DNA of 64,000 nt from Chloroflexota bacterium (lineage in GTDB: Bacteria; Chloroflexota; Anaerolineae; Anaerolineales; Villigracilaceae): the NCBI GenBank assembly GCA_023459215.1, contig JAEWVF010000104.1, positions 1 to 64,000 of the forward strand. The letters run 5' to 3'. How positions within the stretch are numbered: position 1 is the first letter of the stretch; each line of letters opens with the position of its first letter. Under the pieces are notes generated by a model. That model made no database searches and was not told the DNA's origin. It was given only the letters and a program-made list of their open reading frames with translations. Position numbers and translations under genes: made by a program. This document shows, piece by piece, positions 42,703 through 51,346 of the stretch.

Positions 42703-43590
42703 TTATACCTTGTAACCTTGCACAATCAAAACGCCGACCCCGACCAAAACCAGCCCGCTAATTTCTTTGAAGGTCAGGGTTTCGCCCAGAAAAATCCAGG
42801 CAAAAAAGGCAATCAGCGGCATCATCAGGCTGTTGATGATGCTCGATTCAACCGGGGTCAGGGTGCGCTGGGTTTGATTCCAGAGCGTGTAGGCAAAAGC
42901 TGTGTTGACCAGCGCCATCCAGGCGATAATGCCCCAATCGCTGGCTGACGGATTCCCGAAACCGTACAGCAGCCCACCCGAGAGCAGCATCAGCCCCGAA
43001 CCGATCCCCATACTGACGAAGGTGATACTCAACGGTGATAGGTGGCTCTGCAGGTTGATCTGGCGGCCCATCAGGGTGGCGGCTGAGTTGGTGGTCAAGG
43101 CAACCAGCGCGGCGGCGATCCCGGCGATGGCCAGTCCGCCCTCGGCGATTGGCAGGAAATAGAGCAACGTTCCGCCCAGGCTGAGTGTGATTCCCAGCCA
43201 TTGCAGTTTGCTGGGCTGTTCGTGCCACCAAAAGATGCTCATGATTCCGACCGCGGCCGGGGACAGGTTCAGCAGCAGGCTGACCATGGCCGAGGGCAGG
43301 TAGGCCAGGCCGATGAATTGGGCGCTTTGGGCGAAGGTGTAAATCACAATCCCCAGCCCGGCCAAGGTTAGCCAATCCCTGCGATTGAGCGATTTCAGGA
43401 TGGCGCGCTCGCTTGGGCTGGCCAATACTGCCGGGACAAGGAACAGGAAAGCCATGCTGTAGCGCATCCCGGCGAAACTGAGCGCGGGCAAGTCGTTGCG
43501 CAGGCCGATTTTGATCAGCACCCAGGAAGTTGACCAGAGCACGGTCACCAGCAGGGCTTGTAGGATAGCGGTCAGGTGTTTGTTGGGCAT
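42703..43590 (-). CDS. EamA/DMT-superfamily permease, second copy
   Basis: A 295-residue membrane protein with about ten helices in two EamA repeats (ALLVTVLWSTSWVLIKIGLRNDLPAL at the start, NTAFAYTLWNQTQRTLTPVESSI in the second half). Exporter of unknown substrate. It is divergent from the rsgA leader; the two start sites are about 75 bases apart. Related to, but clearly different from, the copy at 32058-32945. Confidence 0.9.
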   Translation of the reverse strand: MPNKHLTAILQALLVTVLWSTSWVLIKIGLRNDLPALSFAGMRYSMAFLFLVPAVLASPSERAILKSLNRRDWLTLAGLGIVIYTFAQSAQFIGLAYLPSAMVSLLLNLSPAAVGIMSIFWWHEQPSKLQWLGITLSLGGTLLYFLPIAEGGLAIAGIAAALVALTTNSAATLMGRQINLQSHLSPLSITFVSMGIGSGLMLLSGGLLYGFGNPSASDWGIIAWMALVNTAFAYTLWNQTQRTLTPVESSIINSLMMPLIAFFAWIFLGETLTFKEISGLVLVGVGVLIVQGYKV

Positions 43591-43632
43591 AGGTTAGCGA
43601 TTTTACTTGGTTTGAGTGGAACTGTGAAATCC

Positions 43633-43661
43633 TTGACAGGCGCTTATTGTGGTGATAAATT
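43633..43661 (+). promoter_or_regulatory. consensus sigma70 promoter of the rsgA leader
   Basis: TTGACA (43633-43638), exactly 17 bases, then TAAATT (43656-43661). It is a perfect -35 box, the best on the plus strand, and it starts a leader of about 290 bases before rsgA. Confidence 0.75.
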
Positions 43662-43704
43662 TGGGGCTGTTGTTAATCTAATTCTAAGGAAAGGAGCGCG
43701 CTTT

Positions 43705-43767
43705 ATGTTTAGTAACTTCGCATCGGTCATTGTTCGAGTCCAAGCATGGGCGCGCCTGCCGTTTTAA
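43705..43767 (+). CDS. 20-residue leader ORF upstream of rsgA
   Basis: ATG at 43705 with a strong AAGGAAAGGAG eight bases upstream; the peptide begins MFSNFASVIV and ends ARLPF before TAA at 43765-43767. The strength of the ribosome site, the position just after a consensus promoter and the hairpins that follow make a leader peptide plausible. Composition shows no run of a single regulatory amino acid. It could also be an independent small hydrophobic peptide. Confidence 0.4.
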   Translation: MFSNFASVIVRVQAWARLPF

Positions 43768-43792
43768 CGGGATTACTTCCTGAATAAAACCG

Positions 43793-43824
43793 GCCACGGG
43801 TGCGAACATGCCCCGTGGCTTTTT
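43793..43824 (+). terminator. leader hairpin 1 (terminator-like)
   Basis: GCCACGGG (43793-43800) pairs with 43812-43819 and is followed by TTTTT. The right arm CCCGTGGCT (43812-43820) is also complementary to AGCCACGGG at 43907-43915, so hairpin 1 and a long-range pairing are mutually exclusive. The stretch between the two hairpins (43825-43902) contains smaller stems and no gene. Confidence 0.6.
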
Positions 43825-43902
43825 GATTCCTCGACCCAGTCAGGATCAAAGAAAAAGCTGCGCGTTTTGCCCTACCGGCAAAGCGCCTGGCTTGAACGAT
43901 GG

Positions 43903-43940
43903 AGCCAGCCACGGGATTTTCTCGCGGCTGGCTTTTTTAT
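43903..43940 (+). terminator. leader hairpin 2 (terminator) before rsgA
   Basis: AGCCAGCC (43903-43910) pairs with 43926-43933, followed by TTTTTT. The left arm can pair instead with CTGGCT at 43887-43892 or be blocked by the long-range pairing from hairpin 1. It lies 20 bases before the rsgA start, so read-through controls rsgA. Confidence 0.65.
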
Positions 43941-43960
43941 TTGTATCAGGAAGTGTACCC

Positions 43961-44893
43961 TTGAACGTTTTTACTCATTCTGACGAGCCTGGAACCGGCA
44001 TCGTCATCAAAAAAATTACCAATGCCTACACCGTTCGCGCAGGCGAAAGTTCTTTTGACTGCGTCCTTTCTACGCGTCTGAAGCGCCAGGCGGATGTGGA
44101 CCCGGTGGCGCTGGGGGATATCGTCTGCTGGAATGAAGCCCGCCAAATTAGCGAGGTGCTGCCGCGCCGCAACCAGTTTTCCCGTCGCTCGGCAGTGCCG
44201 ATGCCGGGGGCTTATGCCCACGAGCAGGTGATCGCCGCCAATATCGACCGGGTCGTGCCGGTTTTTGCGGCGACCAACCCCAAACCGACCTGGCACCTGC
44301 TCGATCGTTACCTGGTTTCGGCTGAAAGCGCGGACATTCCGGCCCTGGTTGTCATCACCAAGATGGACCTGGTCGAGGGCCAGCCCGAAGCCGACGAGAT
44401 TCGCGCGGTCGCGGACGAGTACCGGGCTTGCGGCTACGAGGTGATCCTGTCCAGCGCTGAAACCGGCGTTGGGTTGGATGACCTGCGCGCAGCGCTGTCC
44501 CGCGGATTGTCGGTTTTTGTCGGCAAATCGGGCGTGGGCAAATCCTCGCTGTTGAATGCCATCGAGCCGGGCCTGGGCCTGCGCGTGCAGGCGACCAGCC
44601 GCACCAGCGGCAAGGGCCGGCACACCACCACCCACCTGGAGATTTTCGAAATCGAAACGGGCGGGGCGATTGTCGACACGCCGGGCATCCGCGAATTTGG
44701 TTTATGGGATTTGGATGCCGGACAACTGGCACTGTATTTCCCCGAGATGCGCCCGTGGATTGGCAAATGTCGTTTTGGCCTGGGCTGCCAGCATGACCAG
44801 GAACCGGGCTGTGAAATCCGCCTGGCGGTTGGCCGCGGCCAGATCAGCCCGTACCGTTACCAGAGTTATTTGAAATTGAAGGATGAACAATGA
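43961..44893 (+). CDS. rsgA: ribosome small-subunit-dependent GTPase A
   Basis: A 310-residue circularly permuted GTPase that acts late in 30S maturation. An OB-fold N-terminal domain is followed by TKMDLVEG (G4), the P-loop GKSGVGKSS near residue 188, GKGRHTTTHLEI and DTPGIREFG (G3), and a C-terminal zinc site beginning at C270 (CRFGLGCQHDQEPGC). TTG 43961 is chosen as start because AGGAAG lies seven bases upstream and the OB-fold begins there; the open frame runs further up through the leader hairpins. Stop overlaps the next ATG. Confidence 0.93.
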   Translation: MNVFTHSDEPGTGIVIKKITNAYTVRAGESSFDCVLSTRLKRQADVDPVALGDIVCWNEARQISEVLPRRNQFSRRSAVPMPGAYAHEQVIAANIDRVVPVFAATNPKPTWHLLDRYLVSAESADIPALVVITKMDLVEGQPEADEIRAVADEYRACGYEVILSSAETGVGLDDLRAALSRGLSVFVGKSGVGKSSLLNAIEPGLGLRVQATSRTSGKGRHTTTHLEIFEIETGGAIVDTPGIREFGLWDLDAGQLALYFPEMRPWIGKCRFGLGCQHDQEPGCEIRLAVGRGQISPYRYQSYLKLKDEQ

Positions 44894-45381
44894 GAACAAG
44901 TTTTATTAACCAACGAACCTACGCCCGTTCAACGGGTTTGAAGAACACTTTTGGCGATTTTACCTGCCTGAATTGCGGCAGTTTTGTCTGTGCGGATGCG
45001 GCCCTTTCGGGCGTTCACCACCGCAACCATTGTCCGTACTGTCTGGCCTCGCGTCACCTTGACCTGTTCGAGGCCGGCGACCGGCTTTCAGCCTGTAAGG
45101 GAGCGATGCTGGCGGTGGCCCTGACCTGGAAGCGCAGCCTGAAGAAGTACGCCCGTACCGGTGACGGGGAGTTGATGCTGGTGCATCGCTGTCGCGACTG
45201 CGGCGGCCTGTCGATTAACCGCATCGCCGCGGATGACGACAATGCCCGCATCCTGGCGCTCCTGCATGGTTCTGCCGTTTTGGAAGTTGCGCTACGTGAA
45301 ACCTGCCGCGCTGCCGGTATCCAGGTTTTGGGCGCGGGGGAAACCCACCTGGTGACGCGCTGCCTTTTCGGCCAAAACTGA
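44890..45381 (+). CDS. RNHCP-domain zinc-ribbon protein
   Basis: A 163-residue protein. The signature HHRNHCPYCL lies near residue 45 after a CLNCG pair; a second pair HRCRDCGG follows. These CxxC sets fit a zinc-binding RNHCP-type domain. Function is unknown. It overlaps rsgA by four bases, so the two are translationally coupled, which hints at a role in ribosome or RNA metabolism. Confidence 0.85.
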   Translation: MRTSFINQRTYARSTGLKNTFGDFTCLNCGSFVCADAALSGVHHRNHCPYCLASRHLDLFEAGDRLSACKGAMLAVALTWKRSLKKYARTGDGELMLVHRCRDCGGLSINRIAADDDNARILALLHGSAVLEVALRETCRAAGIQVLGAGETHLVTRCLFGQN

Positions 45382-45385
45382 TCAA

Positions 45386-45432
45386 ACGCTCATCGTTTTG
45401 CCATTTTGAGTTAACGGTAAAACGATGAGCGT
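45386..45432 (+). terminator. long hairpin after the rsgA-RNHCP operon
   Basis: A 17-base stem beginning ACGCTCATCG at 45386 and closing at 45432 with one G-T pair, around a 13-base loop. A weak T-rich tail (GTTCGTGTTT) follows. Confidence 0.65.
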
Positions 45433-45455
45433 GTTCGTGTTTAAAAATCGATTAC

Positions 45456-45484
45456 TGGACAGAAACCCCCGCCTCGACTAAACT
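45456..45484 (+). promoter_or_regulatory. sigma70-type promoter of the alpha-oxoamine synthase gene
   Basis: TGGACA (45456-45461), 17 bases, TAAACT (45479-45484), placed 33 bases before the ATG and right after the preceding hairpin. Confidence 0.5.
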
Positions 45485-45516
45485 TGACGCGTTATTCTTG
45501 TTGTGAAGGAGCATTT

Positions 45517-46722
45517 ATGGATTTCCAAAACGATAATTCCCTGACCCGGCGTATGGCCGTTTTGCAGCAACGCGTCAAAATGATGCGCGACCATGACTTT
45601 TATTTCTACAATCAGCCGGTGCAGGAAGTGCTGGGCGGGTCGAAAGTGATTGTTAATGGCCGTGAAATGGGTATGTACGCTTCGTATAGCTACCTGGGGC
45701 TGGTGGGACATCCGCGCATCAACGAGGCCGCCAAACGCGCCATCGACAAATATGGCACCGGCACGCACGGTGTCCGCACCCTGGCCGGTTCGCTGGGCGT
45801 TCACCGTGAACTGGAAGAGACGATTGCCGCTTTCAAGCACACCGAAGATGCTGTCACCTATACCTCCGGCTATGCCACCAACCTGACCGTGATTTCGACT
45901 CTGATGGGCCGCGGCGACTATGTGCTTTCGGACAAGCTCAACCACGCTTCGATTGTCGATGGTTGTATGATGTCTGGCGCGGAATTCCGCCGTTTTCGCC
46001 ACAACGATATGGACGACCTCGAAAAGCGTTTGCAGCAGGTGCCTGAAGGCGTGACCAAGCTGGTGGTGGCGGATGCGGTCTTCAGCATGGATGGCGATGT
46101 GATCGACCTGCCCAAGATGGTGGAACTGTGCCGCAAATATGGCGCTTACCTGATGATGGATGAAGCTCACTCGGTTGGCGTGCTCGGCAAGACTGGGCGC
46201 GGCATCGAAGAGTATTTTGATATGTGGGACAGCGTCGACATCAAGATGGGCACGCTTTCCAAAACCATCCCCTCGGCGGGCGGTTATGTTGCCGGGAAAA
46301 AAGAGTTGATCGATTTCCTGCGGCATGGTTCTCGGGCTTACATCTTCTCGGCGGCGTTGCCGCCCGGGCAGGCTGCCGCCGCCAGCGAAGCCTTTAAGGT
46401 TATCCTGGATGAACCCTGGCGCATCGACAAGCTCAACCATAACACCGATTTGTTCATCAACGGCCTGAAAGGCATGGGTTTCGATACCATGTTGACCACC
46501 ACCGCCATTGTGCCGGTGTTGTGCGGCACTGATGAGCGCGCCTTTGCCCTGACCCAGGCCTGCCAGCGTAACGATGTCTTCGTTCTGCCGGTGGTTTCGC
46601 CGGCTGTGCCCGAAGGTCTCTCGCGCCTGCGCGCCACCGTCCTGGCCTCGCACGAGGATGATGAGATCAAACGCGCGATGGGCATCATCGAAAAGGCCGG
46701 CAAGGAAATCGGGATTATTTAG
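45517..46722 (+). CDS. alpha-oxoamine synthase family PLP enzyme (BioF/KBL/SPT-like)
   Basis: A 401-residue PLP enzyme condensing an amino acid with an acyl-CoA. YLGLVGHPRINEAAKRAIDKYGTGTHGVRTLAG, DKLNHASIVDG, MMDEAHSVGVLGKTGRG and GTLSKTIPSAGGYVAG (Schiff-base Lys K249) are the family motifs. Similar to 8-amino-7-oxononanoate synthase, 2-amino-3-ketobutyrate ligase and serine palmitoyltransferase; no biotin, threonine or lipid genes nearby help decide. The start at 45517 has GAAGGA upstream. Monocistronic with its own promoter and terminator. Confidence 0.9.
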   Translation: MDFQNDNSLTRRMAVLQQRVKMMRDHDFYFYNQPVQEVLGGSKVIVNGREMGMYASYSYLGLVGHPRINEAAKRAIDKYGTGTHGVRTLAGSLGVHRELEETIAAFKHTEDAVTYTSGYATNLTVISTLMGRGDYVLSDKLNHASIVDGCMMSGAEFRRFRHNDMDDLEKRLQQVPEGVTKLVVADAVFSMDGDVIDLPKMVELCRKYGAYLMMDEAHSVGVLGKTGRGIEEYFDMWDSVDIKMGTLSKTIPSAGGYVAGKKELIDFLRHGSRAYIFSAALPPGQAAAASEAFKVILDEPWRIDKLNHNTDLFINGLKGMGFDTMLTTTAIVPVLCGTDERAFALTQACQRNDVFVLPVVSPAVPEGLSRLRATVLASHEDDEIKRAMGIIEKAGKEIGII

Positions 46723-46743
46723 AGTTACAACGGTAAGCAGTAG

Positions 46744-46771
46744 GGGCGACCCATCGGGTCGCCCTTTTTTG
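46744..46771 (+). terminator. rho-independent terminator after the alpha-oxoamine synthase gene
   Basis: GGGCGACCC (46744-46752), a 3-base loop and its complement (46756-46764), then TTTTTTG. The following 46772-46902 is an AT-rich stretch that must hold the promoter of the next gene. Confidence 0.88.
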
Positions 46772-46902
46772 TTTTAAATCGGGGAATTCTGATATTACTT
46801 CTTAATTTTTATAACATTTTTCTTATATATTGCCGCTAGAATTTGATTTGTTGCAATAGAAATTTCAACCGAGAACCAAACTTAAAAGTGGAGAGATAGA
46901 CC

Positions 46903-48006
46903 ATGAAATGGCAATGGAAACTTGGAACGTTCGCTGGCATTGATGTTTTCATCCATGCCACCTTTTTGTTGATTGTGGGCTGGTTTGGCTTGAGCTATTG
47001 GCTCGAATCGCAAACCGTTTGGGCGGTGCTGGAGGGGATCGCCTTTATCCTGCTGCTGTTCCTGTTTGTGACCCTGCACGAGTATGGACACGCCCTGACG
47101 GCCCGCCGCTACGGCATCCGCACCCGCGACATCACCCTCTATCCGATGGGTGGGGTGGCCAGGCTGGAACGGATGCCGGAGAAACCGATCCAGGAATTGT
47201 GGGTGGCCCTGGCCGGCCCGGCGGTGAACGTGGTGATTGCCGCAGCCCTGTTTGTTTATCTGCTGGTGACAAATGCGATTGTCCCGTTCAGCCAGCTGAC
47301 CCTGACGACCGGCTCCTTCATCGAGCGGCTGATGATTGTCAACGTTTCGCTGGTGCTGTTCAACCTGATTCCCGCTTTCCCAATGGATGGCGGCCGTGTG
47401 CTGCGCGCTGTCCTGGCGATGAACATGGATTATGTCAAGGCCACCCAGATTGCCGCCACCATCGGCCAGGGCATGGCCTTCCTGTTCGGCTTTATCGGTC
47501 TGTTTACCAATCCATTCCTGCTCTTCATCGCCTTCTTCGTTTGGATGGGCGCCTCGCAGGAGGCCAGCATGGTACAGATGAAAAATGCCCTGGGCGGCAT
47601 CCCGGTCGCGCGCGCCATGTTGACCAATTACCAGACGCTTTCGCCGCGCGATTCGCTTTCGCGCATGGGTGAGTTGATTTTGGCCGGTTCGCAGCACGAT
47701 TTCCCGGTGGTCGAGGAGGGCCGGGTGTTGGGCATCGTCACCCGCGACGATTTCCTGTCAGCCCTGACTCGCCAGGGGCAGACGGTGGCCGTGCTCAACG
47801 TGATGCGCTCCGGCCTGCCCGAAGTCGACTCGTACGAGATGGTCGAAAGCGCTCTGGTGCGCATCCAGGAGAGCGGATCGCCAGTTTTGCCGGTGACCCA
47901 TGCCGGCCAGCTTGTCGGTTTGATCAACGCCGAGAACATCACCGAATTCCTGATGATTCGCTCGGCGCTCAAAGCCAGTTCAGTGGTTGTGATTAATCCC
48001 CAGTAA
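46903..48006 (+). CDS. site-2 protease (M50) with tandem CBS domains
   Basis: A 367-residue membrane metalloprotease. HEYGH at residues 59-63 sits in a membrane helix; NLIPAFPMDGGRVLRA near residue 150 supplies the third zinc ligand Asp. About six hydrophobic segments span residues 10-215. Two CBS domains (residues about 230-355) end the protein and may bind adenine nucleotides. The family cleaves within membranes, for example anti-sigma factors. No adjacent substrate is evident. GGAGAGA precedes the ATG. Confidence 0.92.
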   Translation: MKWQWKLGTFAGIDVFIHATFLLIVGWFGLSYWLESQTVWAVLEGIAFILLLFLFVTLHEYGHALTARRYGIRTRDITLYPMGGVARLERMPEKPIQELWVALAGPAVNVVIAAALFVYLLVTNAIVPFSQLTLTTGSFIERLMIVNVSLVLFNLIPAFPMDGGRVLRAVLAMNMDYVKATQIAATIGQGMAFLFGFIGLFTNPFLLFIAFFVWMGASQEASMVQMKNALGGIPVARAMLTNYQTLSPRDSLSRMGELILAGSQHDFPVVEEGRVLGIVTRDDFLSALTRQGQTVAVLNVMRSGLPEVDSYEMVESALVRIQESGSPVLPVTHAGQLVGLINAENITEFLMIRSALKASSVVVINPQ

Positions 48007-48023
48007 GTTCTTGCGTAAAAAAT

Positions 48024-48062
48024 AAGCGCCGCCCGGCAGGGTAAAGCCCGGCGGCGCTTTTG
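48024..48062 (+). terminator. rho-independent terminator after the site-2 protease gene
   Basis: AAGCGCCGCC (48024-48033) pairs with 48050-48059, followed by TTTGTCTTT. It sits between convergent genes and could serve both. Confidence 0.82.
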
Positions 48063-48077
48063 TCTTTGTGTTATTTG

Positions 48078-48719
48078 TCAGTCTTCAACCAGCGCTTGCG
48101 GTTCGAGCGGTTTGTGCGGCTCGACTTTGAGCAGCTTGAACCCAGCTTGCACGGATGGCCCAATCAGCACGGCAAAGACGACCGTCCCGATGCCGGCTGG
48201 GCCGCCCAGCAGCCAGCCGACCAGCACCACGGTCACTTCGATGATCGCCCGCGCAACACGGATGCTGACGCCCGTCGTGCGCCGGATGGCCAGCATCAGG
48301 CTGTCGCGCGGACCGGCGCCCGCATCCACCCCGATGTAAATCGCGCTGGCCAGGCCCATCGCGCCGATTGCCACCAAAAGCATCGGGATTTGCAGCAACA
48401 GGTTGTCCTGCACTGAGGGGATTGTCCACAACCCCAGATCGATCCACGGGCCGACGCTCAAGATGTTTGCTAGCGTGCCCCAGCCGATTTTTTCGCGCAT
48501 GATCAGCGCGCCGGAAAGCACCACAAACCCCATCAAAACGGTAACGGTTCCGGGGCTGACGCCAACGATTTTTGAGAGCGCCACTTCGAGCACAGCCCAG
48601 GCGCTGGTGCCCAGATTGGCGCGGATCATGGCGGCGATGGCAAAGCCAAAAATGGCAAAGCCGACCTGGATAATTAGAAATTCTTTCCAAAAAGTTTTCC
48701 AACGGATTGGTTTGAACAT
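48078..48719 (-). CDS. YczE/YitT-like membrane protein
   Basis: A 213-residue membrane protein with about five hydrophobic segments. RANLGTSAWAVLEVALSKIVGVSPGTVTVLMGFVVL and YIGVDAGAGPRDSLMLA match the YczE-type family, whose role is poorly known. The ATG at 48719 has CTTAAGGAGCAG upstream in sense; the longer frame to 48812 overlaps the neighbour's terminator. Confidence 0.82.
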   Translation of the reverse strand: MFKPIRWKTFWKEFLIIQVGFAIFGFAIAAMIRANLGTSAWAVLEVALSKIVGVSPGTVTVLMGFVVLSGALIMREKIGWGTLANILSVGPWIDLGLWTIPSVQDNLLLQIPMLLVAIGAMGLASAIYIGVDAGAGPRDSLMLAIRRTTGVSIRVARAIIEVTVVLVGWLLGGPAGIGTVVFAVLIGPSVQAGFKLLKVEPHKPLEPQALVED

Positions 48720-48762
48720 ACTGCTCCTTAAGACGAATCGCCCCATCATATCACGAGCGCAA

Positions 48763-48797
48763 TAAAAAACAAGCCGCTGCGTTTGCAACGCAACGGC
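48763..48797 (-). terminator. terminator of the small membrane protein gene
   Basis: On the minus strand a GCCG-TTGCGTT stem (48773-48797 with one mismatch) is followed by TTGTTTTTTATT. It separates 48818-49165 from the YczE-like gene. Confidence 0.65.
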
Positions 48798-48817
48798 CTG
48801 CAACGTTGGCATGCTTG

Positions 48818-49165
48818 TTATTTGCTCAGGCGTTTGATCTCATCGCGCGTATCGAGCGCATTCCCGATTAGGACGGCAAACAGCAGGAAAATCAGCGCCA
48901 CGAACAACCCGCCCAGGACACCCCACAATACGCCGAAAAACGAGGTCAGGATGCCGGTGGCTACCCCGCCGAGCAGAACGGTCCAGACGATGGAGCGCCA
49001 GATACGTGGGATGGTCTGCCAGGCTTCCTTGAGCGAGACGCTGCGGTCGATGCGCCGTTCTCGTTCGGCGCTGTACTGCTGTTCCTTGCGGATTTTGGTC
49101 AGCGGATCGCGGGCTGAAAGCTGGCGTTCGCGCAAGCGCTTTAGGCGTTCCTGTTCATCAGACAT
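48818..49165 (-). CDS. small membrane protein, unknown function
   Basis: A 115-residue protein. A charged N-terminal half (MSDEQERLKRLRERQLSARDP) is followed by two close, Gly-rich hydrophobic helices (residues about 60-105) and a short charged tail. GGAGATAAGC precedes the ATG. I recognise no family. It stands alone between the YczE-like gene and the divergent methyltransferase gene. Confidence 0.7.
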   Translation of the reverse strand: MSDEQERLKRLRERQLSARDPLTKIRKEQQYSAERERRIDRSVSLKEAWQTIPRIWRSIVWTVLLGGVATGILTSFFGVLWGVLGGLFVALIFLLFAVLIGNALDTRDEIKRLSK

Positions 49166-49269
49166 GGCTTATCTCCTGAAACCGGGCAGTCCTGCTGTTT
49201 AATGATAAACTCAAACCGCGTTTTATGCAGCTTACAATTTACTTTGAAAAACATTCCGCAAATTCCAAT

Positions 49270-50457
49270 ATGGCATCCATCATTCTCAAACCTGGACGTG
49301 AAAAATCTCTCCTGCGCCGCCACCCGTGGGTCTTTTCGGGCGCGGTCGCGCAGGTCAACGGCAACCCGGCCCCCGGCGCAACCGTTGACGTGCGTGCCGC
49401 CGACGGACTCTGGCTGGCGCGCGCCGCTTACTCTCCCAGCTCCCAGATTCGGGCGCGGGTCTGGACCTTTGACCCGGACGAAGCGGTGGATGCTGACTTT
49501 TTCAGACGGCGGATGGAAAAAGCGCTCGCGCAGCGCGCCGCCCTAGGCCTGGCTGCCGTTACCGATTCGATGCGCCTCGTCCATGCCGAATCGGACCAAA
49601 TCCCCGGCCTGGTGGTGGATCGTTATGGAGAGACTCTCGTCCTGCAAGCCTTAACGGCTGGCTGCGAGTTTTGGCGCGAGACCCTGGCCGACCTGCTGCT
49701 CGAACTGACCGGCGCGAGCGCCATCTACGAGCGTTCCGATGCCGACGTGCGCGAACTGGAAGGTTTACCCCCTCGAAGCGGCCTCCTGCGCGGCACGCTT
49801 CACGCTTCACGTTTCACTATTCAAGAGTACGGTCTTAAATTCCTCGTCGATGTTGCCTCTGGCCACAAGACCGGCTTCTACCTCGACCAGCGCGCCAACC
49901 GCAACCGGATCGGTCAACTGGCTGCTGGGCGGGATGTGCTCAATTGTTTTTGCTATACGGGCGGGTTTAGCATCCACGCTGCGGCGGGAGGGGCTAAATC
50001 GGTTTTGTCGGTTGACACCAGCGGCGAAGCGTTGGCGTTGGGGCAGGAAAATGCCCGATTAAACGGGATTCCAGTCGACAGCCTGGATTGGTCCGATGTG
50101 GATGTGTTCACAGCGCTGAGAAAATTCCGTGATCAGAACAGCTCCTGGGATTTGATCGTTCTCGATCCGCCCAAATTTGCTCCAACTGCCGCCCAGGCCG
50201 AGAAAGCGGCGCGCGGCTACAAGGACATCAACCGCCTGTCCTTCAAGCTGCTGCGCCCTGGCGGCATTTTGGCCACGTTTTCGTGTTCGGGCGGCATCGA
50301 CGCGGCCCTGTTCCAGAAAATTGTAGCTTCGGCGGCCCTGGATGCGGGCGTGGAGGCTCAGATTGTCGAAACGATGACCCAGGGGTCGGATCATCCTGTC
50401 TCGATTCACTTCCCGGAGGGGGCGTATTTGAAGGGGCTGGTTTGTGTGAAGGGCTAA
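49270..50457 (+). CDS. class I rRNA large-subunit methyltransferase (RlmI-like)
   Basis: A 395-residue protein. A PUA domain (residues 1-75, LKPGREKSLLRRHPWVFSGAV) precedes a middle domain and a SAM-dependent Rossmann domain: SGHKTGFYLDQRANR, VLNCFCYTGGFSIHAA, LIVLDPPKFAP and LATFSCSGGI. This is the RlmI/YccW pattern for 5-methylcytosine in 23S rRNA. The ATG at 49270 begins the PUA domain. Its stop at 50455-50457 directly abuts the stop of the convergent radical SAM gene, with no terminator between. Confidence 0.9.
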   Translation: MASIILKPGREKSLLRRHPWVFSGAVAQVNGNPAPGATVDVRAADGLWLARAAYSPSSQIRARVWTFDPDEAVDADFFRRRMEKALAQRAALGLAAVTDSMRLVHAESDQIPGLVVDRYGETLVLQALTAGCEFWRETLADLLLELTGASAIYERSDADVRELEGLPPRSGLLRGTLHASRFTIQEYGLKFLVDVASGHKTGFYLDQRANRNRIGQLAAGRDVLNCFCYTGGFSIHAAAGGAKSVLSVDTSGEALALGQENARLNGIPVDSLDWSDVDVFTALRKFRDQNSSWDLIVLDPPKFAPTAAQAEKAARGYKDINRLSFKLLRPGGILATFSCSGGIDAALFQKIVASAALDAGVEAQIVETMTQGSDHPVSIHFPEGAYLKGLVCVKG

Positions 50458-51324
50458 TCAGAACAACGTCATCTGTTCACTTTCCGGCTGATAAAATGGC
50501 ATTTTACTGGCAATGCCCAAACGGGTACACTCCTCGTTGAAAATCTCCCCCAAACGCCTCGCGCGCGGACTTTCAGCCCAATACTTTTCCCCATAGCGTC
50601 GCCGGTATTGTTCTCTCATGCCGGGGAAAAACCGGTCGAGCTTTTCGTAAAAATAGGCGCGCTGGCGGTCGCGCAGGGTCAGCCCAAACGCCGGCAGGAT
50701 GTACCTGGCCCCGGCCTCGCCCGCCATCCGCACCAGGGCGCGGATATTTTCATCGCTATCCTCAAGGAACGGCAGGATCGGCATCATCGTCACCCCGGCG
50801 GTGATGCCGTTTTCGTTCAGCGTTTTGAGCGCCGCAAACCTGCGCGAGCTGACCGGCGCGCCCGGCTCCAGTTTTTTGCTGAGGGCATCATCCGCGCTGG
50901 TGATGGTGAAACTGACCGCTGCGTAAACCTGCTGAATCTCTTGCAGGATGTCCACGTCGCGGAGCACGAGATCGCTTTTGGTGATGATGTGCACCGGGAA
51001 TTTTGCCGCAGCGATGATTTGGAGCGCGCCCCGCGTCAGCCTGCGCTCGGTTTCGATGGGCATGTACGGGTCGTTCATCGAGCCCGTGCCGATGGTTCCT
51101 TTCACCCGTTTGCGCCGAATCTCGTCTGAGAGTCTCTCCAGCGCGTTGACCTTGACCTGGATCTCGGCAAAATCGGCAATCTGGTAACATTCGCTGCGCG
51201 AATCGCAGTAAATGCACTGATGTTGGCAGCCGCGGTACAGGTTCATCGTGTACTTGATCCCGAACCATTTGTCGGGCTGTTTTGCGCTTGAAAGCAGGGT
51301 TTTGGCGAGGATTTCAGTGGCCAT
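50458..51324 (-). CDS. radical SAM protein (SPL-like family)
   Basis: A 288-residue Fe-S enzyme. The cluster motif CQHQCIYCDSR (CxxxCxxC) is near residue 33 after NLYRGC; GTGSMNDPYMPIE and ITKSDLVLRD follow the spore-photoproduct-lyase-like subfamily common in non-sporing bacteria. The substrate is unknown. ATG 51324 is taken as start; TTG 51342 is possible. Confidence 0.87.
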   Translation of the reverse strand: MATEILAKTLLSSAKQPDKWFGIKYTMNLYRGCQHQCIYCDSRSECYQIADFAEIQVKVNALERLSDEIRRKRVKGTIGTGSMNDPYMPIETERRLTRGALQIIAAAKFPVHIITKSDLVLRDVDILQEIQQVYAAVSFTITSADDALSKKLEPGAPVSSRRFAALKTLNENGITAGVTMMPILPFLEDSDENIRALVRMAGEAGARYILPAFGLTLRDRQRAYFYEKLDRFFPGMREQYRRRYGEKYWAESPRARRLGEIFNEECTRLGIASKMPFYQPESEQMTLF

Positions 51325-51346
51325 GTGATTATTAACCTGCAAATGT

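Noticed and set aside
43732..43741. GTTCGAGTCC resembling a tRNA T-loop
   Set aside because: The flanking bases do not form a T-stem and no acceptor or anticodon arms fit; it lies inside the short leader ORF.
43576..43767. 63-residue ORF starting before the rsgA promoter
   Set aside because: Its start precedes the predicted transcription start; only the internal ATG at 43705 with its own ribosome site is plausible.
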